From NCBI GenBank assembly GCA_937926105.1, contig CALANS010000202.1, positions 1 through 7,492 on the forward strand: a stretch of 7,492 bases of DNA, in the 5' to 3' direction. The DNA comes from an uncultured Actinomycetes bacterium (GTDB taxonomy: Bacteria; Actinomycetota; Actinomycetes; Mycobacteriales; Nakamurellaceae). The first letter of the stretch is position 1, and each line of letters opens with the position of its first letter. The translations under genes were made by a program, and so were the position numbers. The notes below the pieces were generated by a model. The model was not told the DNA's origin. It searched no databases and saw only the letters and a program-made list of their open reading frames with translations. Below, in pieces: positions 1 through 7,492 of the stretch.

Positions 1-1
1 G

Positions 2-1326
2 GCCCTGATGGCCAGGCGCAGCGTCTACTGCTCCAAGCTCGCCAACGGCCCGCACTCCATCGCGAAATCGTTCACCACGGAGGACGGCAACATCTGGTTC
101 GAGCGCACCGAACACACCTGGGGCGGCGGCAAGCCCGAGCACCGCGTCGACCCCACCACAGGTGACGACATCACGATCTCCACCAACCGCCGATGTGTCT
201 TCTGCGGCGCCGGCGAAGACGACTACGGCCGCGGCGGTGAACTTGAGACTCACGCCTACGCGTTCATCCATACCAACGACATCAAGGCCCGCGTTGCGGA
301 GCTGTTCGGAGCGAGCATGCAGTTCGACGTCATCATCGGTAACCCGCCCTACCAGCTCAGCGATGGCGGTGGAAATGGCTCAAGCGCTTCGCCAATTTAT
401 CAGTTGTTCGTTGAGCAAGCGAAGAAGCTGGATCCTCGTTTTCTCACAATGATCGTCCCGTCGCGTTGGTTTACCGGCGGCAAAGGGCTCGACGCGTTTC
501 GCGAGGCGATGCTTTCCGACGGAAGAATCAGGCGGCTCGCCGATTACCCGATCTCTGCTGATGTGTTCCCAGCCAACGGGCCGAAGGGCGGCGTTTGTGC
601 CTTCCTTTGGAGCCGGGACGCCCCCGGCGCATGCGAGGTCACGACTCACTTCCAAGGTGCCAAGTCAGAATCGGTCCGCCCCCTCCTTGAACCCGGTGCT
701 GACGTATTCATTCGGTACAACGAGGGGCTCTCCGTCCTCCAGAAGGTGGCCGCTACGGAAGGCGCCGGACCGAGGTCGCTTGGGTTGCCTGAGGCCCGTC
801 GCTTCCGTGATCTAGTGAGCGTACGCAAGCCGTTTGGATTCTCATCGACGTTCCGTGGACGGAGTTCCGCGCGAAGCGGCGACCTACGAATCCTCCAGAA
901 GGGCGGCATCGGGTATGTGGCCCGCAAGGAGGTCCGTGCAGGGCTCGATCTCGTCGATGCTTGGAAGGTCTTCGTCGGATTCGCCGCACCCGGGACCGGG
1001 GACAAGGACACTTACCCGCATCGGATAATCAGCACGCCCTTTATTGGTGATCCGGGAACGGTCTCCACAGAGACCTACCTTGCTATCGGTCCATTCGATA
1101 GCAAGGCCGAGGCGGAGAGTGCTCTTGCGTATCTTTCATGTCGCGTGACGCGGTTCCTGATCCTGCTGCACAAGCCTTCCCAAAACACGACGAGGAACGT
1201 TTACACGTTTGTTCCTGTGCAAGATTGGTCGACGCAATGGACCGACGATCTTCTTCGCGAGCGGTATGGGATCACAGAGGACGAGATGGCCTTCATCGAC
1301 AAGGTCGTCCGGCCGATGGAGATCGA

Positions 1327-1330
<4 letters not shown>
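2..1330 (+). CDS. Eco57I-family N6-adenine DNA methyltransferase (5' partial)
   Basis: The reading frame is open from the left window edge. Its first ATG is at base 8, but the SAM-binding motif I expected upstream is absent, so the gene almost certainly begins outside the window. Counting from that ATG (440 residues), the catalytic motif IV NPPY lies at 112-115, preceded by the hydrophobic strand FDVIIG. A cysteine pair C63-x2-C66 (with C8 further upstream) may bind a metal. Residues 116-215 match the methylase fold of Eco57I-type enzymes as I remember them (SASPIYQ, MIVPSRWF, GGVCAFLW). The C-terminal half, ending around SQNTTR (391-396) and VYTFVPVQDW, should hold target recognition. The family transfers a methyl group from SAM to adenine N6, either as a stand-alone methylase or as part of a restriction enzyme. 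The stop overlaps the next start (ATGA), which indicates one operon with the helicase-nuclease. Codon use shifts abruptly just after NPPY (see findings). The family call is firm; target sequence is unknown. Confidence 0.9.
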
Positions 1331-3899
<2,569 letters not shown>

Positions 3900-3903
<4 letters not shown>

Positions 3904-4751
3904 GCACGACGCCCGTGAACGTGCAGATCCCGTCCGACGCCGAAGCGCCGGTCATCGCGGACTTTGTCGAGCACGCGCTGCGCGTCGCCTACGTCGATCG
4001 CGCGCACCTGGCATCGATGCCCGCTACGGACTGGGACGCGCCCGGCGTCTACGTGCTGCTCACCGCCGACGGAACGGGCCGGGTATACGTCGGCCAAGCA
4101 CGCAAGATTCGGAGCCGCTTGCTGCAACACAACACGAAAGAGAGGCTGCCCTGGCGACGGGCAGTGGCCGTGAAGCGCGATACCACCGACGGATTCAACA
4201 CCGCCGAAATCGGCTACCTGGAGGGCCGCGTTTCGGCCGAAATCGCCGCGCTCGCGAACATCACCGTCATCGAAGGCCAAACCAGCGGCGATGACACGCT
4301 CCCGAAGCACATGATGATCTCGCTCGACTCGTTCGTGAAGAGCATTCTCGCCGCACTCCGGCTCACCGGTGTGGTCACGGCTAGGCGGAACGTGGACACC
4401 GAGCTTGAAGACGAGCCCGGACCGGGAGACGCAGCCGCCACGCCCGCCGGTGGCCGCGCCTTTTTCCCGGTCAAGTTCAGCGACCTCGTATCCAGTGGCT
4501 TAATCCAAGCCGGCGAAACTCTCCATCTCAAACAGGGCCGGGCGGAAGGCAAAGGCACTGTCACCGCCGACGGCGAAATCGTCGTGCGTGGTGTCGCCTA
4601 CAAGTCGCCGAGCAGCGCCGCCGCGAGCGCGCTCGGCATGCAGTCCTCAAACGGCTGGACCACCTGGCGCGTCGGCAAACCGGACGGGCCGCTGCTCGAC
4701 TTGTTCCGCCAGCAATGGCTCGATCAGCAGAGATCCGAGGGCCAGTCGTGA
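3900..4751 (+). CDS. GIY-YIG nuclease with C-terminal RAMA/DUF4357-like domain
   Basis: The GTG start overlaps the helicase stop (GTGA) and follows a near-perfect Shine-Dalgarno sequence, giving 283 residues. The long open frame upstream is Arg/Gly-rich out-of-frame translation of the helicase gene. The GIY-YIG core is plain: GVYVLL (49-54), VYVGQA (62-67), R71 and R73 in the next helix, and acidic residues E103 and E108 in AEIGYLEGR, one of which is probably the metal-binding Glu. After an acidic Pro/Ala-rich linker (about 167-185), residues 191-248 form a small beta domain ending SSNGWTTWRV. This resembles the RAMA or DUF4357 domain often found in restriction-linked proteins and proposed in the literature to recognise modified DNA. 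The protein probably nicks or cuts DNA in the same system as the methylase and helicase. Whether it is the main nuclease, a modification reader or an accessory subunit cannot be told from sequence. Confidence 0.85.
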
Positions 4752-4921
4752 TCAAGACCGCGATCGGCTCAGCGCCGAGAGTCAGCAAAACAGGCCCGAC
4801 TACGTCCCGACGTTGGATGTCGCTACGGCGCGCAGTCTTCGCTGGAACGGGTCTGCCGCGCCGATTTGCGCGCTGGTCGGCTCGCCACGGCGATTCAGGT
4901 ATAGGAGGACCTAATGCCTAA
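4748..4921 (+). CDS. Possible small Arg-rich protein of 57 residues (doubtful)
   Basis: A GTG at 4748 overlaps the preceding stop (GTGA), as at the two upstream junctions, and GAGGG at 4737-4741 sits six bases before it. The frame runs to a TAA at 4919-4921 that overlaps the start of the coiled-coil gene. The predicted protein is basic (many Arg, one Lys-poor stretch after residue 15) with no recognisable domain, hydrophobic segment or cysteine pair. The coupling signals are good, but the composition is like that of chance frames in GC-rich DNA. It could be a real coupled small gene, a translational bridge to the next gene, or non-coding spacer. Confidence 0.27.
   Translation: MIKTAIGSAPRVSKTGPTTSRRWMSLRRAVFAGTGLPRRFARWSARHGDSGIGGPNA
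4903..4908 (+). promoter_or_regulatory. Strong Shine-Dalgarno site for the coiled-coil membrane gene
   Basis: AGGAGG lies five bases before the ATG at 4914. It fixes that start and allows independent, efficient translation even if the small upstream frame is not real. I saw no convincing -35/-10 pair in 4752-4902, so transcription may continue from the upstream operon. Confidence 0.8.
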
Positions 4922-6158
4922 CTCGCTAGGCTTAACCGCAGAAGAACACCACAATCATCGTGTTTGGAATGTCGTCGACGAGTGCTTGACACTGATCGAT
5001 TCCGTGGACAACAGCGGAGACGAATCACAAGAGGTAGTCGAAAGCTGCTCTGCAGTCCTCGGCTACCTCAAAGGCCTACGAGATAGCCCATCGCCAATTG
5101 TCACGCAACTGTATCTCAACGAACTAGCGAATGCAGTAGACAGCACTGAAGCGTCGATCAACAACTGGCTGGCGTCTCCGACACCTACCGCTGCAACCAG
5201 TGTTCAAAGCGCAGTCGAGGCCGTAGCATCGCTGACCCGTAGTTATCCGATCACACGAGACTCGTTCTCCTACGGAATCCGGTCGGCATTCGAGGCTGCA
5301 GCAACGCGCGCAGAGGAACGTGTCGTCGAACTTGAAGAACGTATCGAATCGCAGCGCGCGGAGCTGACAGCCGTCTCCGAAGCGGGCGCTGCTGCGCGCG
5401 ACGCAGCAACAGCGGCATTGCAACGCGTTGAAGAGGACGTCAATAAGCTGACAACCTCTGCAGAAGCCCAATTGGCCCGAGTAGACACCGCGCTCACGAC
5501 GCAACAAGAAGCCTTTACGACCGCACAAGGTTCACGACAAGAGTCCTTTAGCGCAACTGTCGCCGCGCTCAAGGAAGAGCAGGCGGACCTGCGTTCCGCA
5601 ATCGAAGAAGAATCACAAGCTTCCAGGACTGCACTAGACAAAGCAGGCCAATCAATCCTGGCTGAAATAGCAGCACTTAAGGAGCACGCGCGAAAGCTCG
5701 TAGGGGCAATCGGAACCGTCGGTACTGCGACGAGTTATGGCCTATACGCTAAGCAGGAGCGACGCACCGCGAACGCGTGGCGCTACGGCGCGGTGGCAAT
5801 GTTCTCCGCGGCGTTCCTTCTTTTTCTTGCCGTCATCTGGCTTGAACACATCGACGGCGATACGCCGTGGCAAGCTGTTGCCCTCAAGTTCGGCGGTTCT
5901 CTAGCGCTGCTGGCCGGCGGAACCTACGCGGCGCGTGAGTCCGCGCAGCACCGCATCGAGGAACGCACTAGTAAAGACACCGAGCTGCTCCTCAACGCAC
6001 TTGAGCCATTCATAGCAACCCTCGACGTGGACGGGGACAAGGAGCAACTGCGAAACGACGTTGCAAAGCGTGTCTTTATCGAAGGGCGGCGCGCGCAGCC
6101 TCTCGAAGGCAACCCCAAGCCGAAAGGCGCCAACGAGTCGACCGCCGGTCAGAAGTAA
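4914..6158 (+). CDS. Long coiled-coil protein with two transmembrane helices, function unknown
   Basis: I do not recognise a named family for this 414-residue protein. Residues 1-120 are predicted helical and mostly polar. Residues 125-265 are a long heptad-like stretch rich in Ala, Glu, Gln, Ser and Arg, typical of a coiled coil. Two hydrophobic segments follow at about 291-310 (ending FLLFLAVIWL) and 321-340 (with GGSLALLAGG), joined by a short acidic loop. A charged helical tail (341-395) has LLLNALEPFIATL near 358-370. There is no signal peptide, so a helical hairpin in the membrane with both long ends in the cytoplasm is likely. It lies 162 bases after the GIY-YIG gene on the same strand with its own strong ribosome site. 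Its base composition is much lower in G+C than its neighbours, so it may have come separately. A role as a membrane-linked partner or effector of the defence operon is possible but unproven. Confidence 0.85.
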   Translation: MPNSLGLTAEEHHNHRVWNVVDECLTLIDSVDNSGDESQEVVESCSAVLGYLKGLRDSPSPIVTQLYLNELANAVDSTEASINNWLASPTPTAATSVQSAVEAVASLTRSYPITRDSFSYGIRSAFEAAATRAEERVVELEERIESQRAELTAVSEAGAAARDAATAALQRVEEDVNKLTTSAEAQLARVDTALTTQQEAFTTAQGSRQESFSATVAALKEEQADLRSAIEEESQASRTALDKAGQSILAEIAALKEHARKLVGAIGTVGTATSYGLYAKQERRTANAWRYGAVAMFSAAFLLFLAVIWLEHIDGDTPWQAVALKFGGSLALLAGGTYAARESAQHRIEERTSKDTELLLNALEPFIATLDVDGDKEQLRNDVAKRVFIEGRRAQPLEGNPKPKGANESTAGQK

Positions 6159-6235
6159 CGCCGCTCGCGCATCGACCAGCGCCCATACGTCAGCCGTTGA
6201 ATGTCTCAGGGTGCACCGTCGACTTCCGCTAGGTT

Positions 6236-6259
6236 CGTGGATATCGGTACATATCCACG
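6236..6259. repeat. Perfect 9-6-9 inverted repeat, candidate recombinase core site or operator
   Basis: CGTGGATAT at 6236-6244 and its exact complement ATATCCACG at 6251-6259 flank the six-base spacer CGGTAC. Paired 9-13 base arms around a 6-8 base spacer are the usual core-site layout for tyrosine recombinases, and such a gene begins 34 bases further on. It could instead be an operator for that gene, or a weak terminator of the coiled-coil gene, since TAGTTTT follows. The rest of 6159-6293 holds only smaller inverted repeats and no convincing gene. Confidence 0.6.
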
Positions 6260-6293
6260 TAGTTTTCGGCGTGTCCCCTACGCGTGACACCAC

Positions 6294-7358
6294 ATGTGTG
6301 GCAGCGTGCTCGGTGTGGCCGACGATCGCGACACTCTGCTGCTCGCGGGTCTGGTCGACCAGTTCTTCGCGGCCCGTCGGTCGCGGAAGGACTCCCCGAA
6401 CACGATCAAGGCCTACCGTAACCACCTCACCATGGTGTGCGGGCATCTGGCTGCGATCCACGGCGCCCGTGTGGAGCTGCTGACGGCCGGTCATCTGACG
6501 CTGCCGGCGGTGCGGGAGGCGTTCGGCCGATACGCCGACACGCACGCGAAGACCTCCACGTCGTTGTGCTGGTCGGCATGGAACCAGTTCTTCGACTTCC
6601 TGGTCGCCGAAGGGGTCCGCGAGGGCTCCCCGATGGCGGCGATTCCCAAGCCACGTGTCCCCCGCCGCTCCCCCAAGCCGCTCATCGGTGACGACACGAT
6701 CGAGATCCTGCTGTCTACCGCCGGGCGCAAAGCGGAGCGGGCAATCGCCCCCTGGCCGGAGCGCGATGTGGCGATCCTGGCGACGCTGCTGCTGACTGGG
6801 TTGCGCTCCTCGGAGCTGCTGTCCTTGACGATCGGTTCGATCACCGGCATTCCCGGTGAGCGGCGCGTGACCGTGGTTGGTAAGGGCGAGAAGTCGCGCA
6901 CCGTGCCGATCGAGCGGCCGTTGTATGACGTGATCGAGCGGTATCTCGCGTCGCGTCGACTGCGTTTCCCGGCTGTCCGCCTCGGGTCACACTCTGCACT
7001 GTTTATCGGTTGGCAGGGCAAGCCCATGGGGCGCGGTGGGTTGCAGTATCTGGTGGCCTCCACGCTGAAACGCGCCGGCCTGGAAGGCCGCCGCTCCCCC
7101 GGCGCGATGGTTCACGCTCTTCGTCATACTTTCGCCACTAAGCTCGCCGAGAACGGCGCCGGCGCAACCGAAATCATGCACCTGCTCGGACATGCTTCCC
7201 TGACCACGAGCCAGGGATACATCGACTCGACCGGCGGTGAGCAGCGCACCGCGGCAGCCGCCAATCCCATCTACCGCGACCTCGCGGCATCTCTCGATAC
7301 CGAATACCTTCCCCACCTCGGCCCGAAAGTCTCTGCGGCCGACAGCACCAACGGTTGA
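6294..7358 (+). CDS. Tyrosine recombinase/integrase (XerC/XerD-like)
   Basis: A complete 354-residue phage-integrase-family recombinase. Residues 15-110 form the SAM-like core-binding domain (NTIKAYRNHL at 36-45), and 130-320 the catalytic domain. All expected active-site residues are visible: Arg171 in TGLRSSELL, Lys197 in VVGKGEK, His274 and Arg277 in HALRHTFA, His300 in LLGHAS, and the nucleophile Tyr309 in QGYID. It should cut and rejoin DNA at a paired-arm core site through a 3'-phosphotyrosine link. No N-terminal arm-binding domain is obvious, so it resembles Xer-type or plasmid/element recombinases more than lambda-type integrases. The start is uncertain: ATG 6294 has no ribosome site and lies in the palindrome CACATGTG. 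GTG 6306 and GTG 6315 are alternatives, and a leaderless transcript is possible. An in-frame stop at 6285 excludes a start further upstream. The perfect inverted repeat upstream is a candidate target. Confidence 0.93.
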   Translation: MCGSVLGVADDRDTLLLAGLVDQFFAARRSRKDSPNTIKAYRNHLTMVCGHLAAIHGARVELLTAGHLTLPAVREAFGRYADTHAKTSTSLCWSAWNQFFDFLVAEGVREGSPMAAIPKPRVPRRSPKPLIGDDTIEILLSTAGRKAERAIAPWPERDVAILATLLLTGLRSSELLSLTIGSITGIPGERRVTVVGKGEKSRTVPIERPLYDVIERYLASRRLRFPAVRLGSHSALFIGWQGKPMGRGGLQYLVASTLKRAGLEGRRSPGAMVHALRHTFATKLAENGAGATEIMHLLGHASLTTSQGYIDSTGGEQRTAAAANPIYRDLAASLDTEYLPHLGPKVSAADSTNG

Positions 7359-7379
7359 GGTCAGCCCGAGTCCTGACCT
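7358..7379 (+). terminator. Weak hairpin at the end of the recombinase gene
   Basis: AGGTCAG (7358-7364) pairs exactly with CTGACCT (7373-7379) around an eight-base loop, starting at the last base of the stop codon. No T-run follows, so it is at best a weak or factor-assisted terminator or an mRNA 3'-end structure. Confidence 0.35.
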
Positions 7380-7409
7380 GCGTCGCTGGGGTGGTGTCGG
7401 CCGCGCATG

Positions 7410-7415
7410 CATAAT
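7410..7415 (+). promoter_or_regulatory. Candidate -10 hexamer for the gene at the right edge
   Basis: CATAAT matches the sigma-70-type -10 element at five of six positions in otherwise GC-rich DNA. No good -35 is seen at the usual spacing (TGGGGT at 7387-7392). A start point near 7422 would fall inside the SOS-like box. Confidence 0.4.
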
Positions 7416-7419
7416 CGTG

Positions 7420-7435
7420 TCGTACATACGTTCTA
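7420..7435. promoter_or_regulatory. Candidate LexA (SOS) box
   Basis: TCGTACATACGTTCTA agrees with the mycobacterial SOS consensus TCGAAC-N4-GTTCGA at 10 of 12 defined positions, with one mismatch in each half. It lies five bases after the -10 candidate and 19 bases before the next start, where LexA binding would block transcription. LexA control is inferred from this match only. Confidence 0.45.
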
Positions 7436-7441
7436 GCAACT

Positions 7442-7447
7442 GGAGGG
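7442..7447 (+). promoter_or_regulatory. Ribosome binding site for the right-edge gene
   Basis: GGAGGG lies seven bases before GTG 7455. It favours this start over TTG 7449, which is in the same frame but only one base from the site. Confidence 0.6.
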
Positions 7448-7454
7448 TTTGACG

Positions 7455-7492
7455 GTGCTTGCTCTGCTCCCCCGACTCGTCGAGGCGGGTGT
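7455..7492 (+). CDS. Start of an unidentified gene, cut by the right window edge
   Basis: A GTG with a well-spaced ribosome site, a -10-like hexamer and an SOS-like box upstream opens a frame that reads MLALLPRLVEAG and then leaves the window. Twelve residues are too few to name a product. The context suggests a gene transcribed from its own, possibly damage-inducible, promoter. It is 96 bases from the recombinase stop on the same strand. Confidence 0.5.
   Translation, partial: MLALLPRLVEAG

Noticed and set aside
1138..1326. Upstream extension of the helicase gene to an earlier ATG
   Set aside because: It lies wholly inside the conserved C-terminus of the methylase, while ATG 1327 has a ribosome site and the ATGA overlap.
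5270..5641. Minus-strand open frames across the coiled-coil gene
   Set aside because: They are Ser/Ala/Cys-rich shadows of the heptad-like coding on the plus strand, with no motif or ribosome site.
5901..6545. Minus-strand frame of 214 codons across 6159-6293 and both flanking genes
   Set aside because: It overlaps two well-supported plus-strand genes and has no recognisable domain. The intergenic part carries the inverted repeats instead.
7237..7452. Plus-strand frame overlapping the recombinase 3' end and the following gap
   Set aside because: Most of it is an out-of-frame reading of the recombinase, and it ends over the promoter and ribosome site of the next gene.

Overview
The window is GC-rich DNA (about 65% G+C in most genes). 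It has GTG starts, 4-base stop/start overlaps and one site resembling the actinobacterial LexA box, so it most likely comes from an actinobacterium, probably Mycobacteriales (Mycobacterium, Gordonia or Rhodococcus-like). This host call is an inference from composition and motifs. No housekeeping gene is present. The content is that of an accessory or defence region.

Bases 2-4751 hold three tightly coupled plus-strand genes that look like a restriction-modification-type operon. They are the C-terminal part of an Eco57I-family N6-adenine methyltransferase (cut by the left window edge), an 858-residue protein joining an N-terminal T5orf172/GIY-YIG-like nuclease to a superfamily 2 helicase, and a 283-residue protein with a second GIY-YIG domain and a C-terminal RAMA/DUF4357-like domain. 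Each junction is a 4-base overlap (ATGA or GTGA) preceded by a Shine-Dalgarno sequence, so the three are probably translated together. The inferred logic is that the methyltransferase marks self DNA, the helicase-nuclease scans or translocates on DNA and cuts unmarked DNA, and the second GIY-YIG protein supplies another cut or reads a mark.

A doubtful 57-codon ORF (4748-4921) starts at another GTGA overlap and bridges to a gene at 4914-6158. That gene has a strong AGGAGG ribosome binding site and encodes a long coiled-coil protein with two transmembrane segments. It is clearly poorer in G+C (about 53% in sampled stretches), which suggests a separate origin.

The 135-base gap 6159-6293 contains a perfect 9-6-9 inverted repeat just before a complete tyrosine recombinase gene (6294-7358). 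The repeat has the geometry of a recombinase core site. After the recombinase come a small hairpin, a -10-like hexamer overlapped downstream by an SOS-box-like palindrome, a ribosome binding site, and the first codons of another gene cut by the right edge. The recombinase and the mixed base composition suggest that the defence genes sit in or beside a mobile or exchangeable segment.
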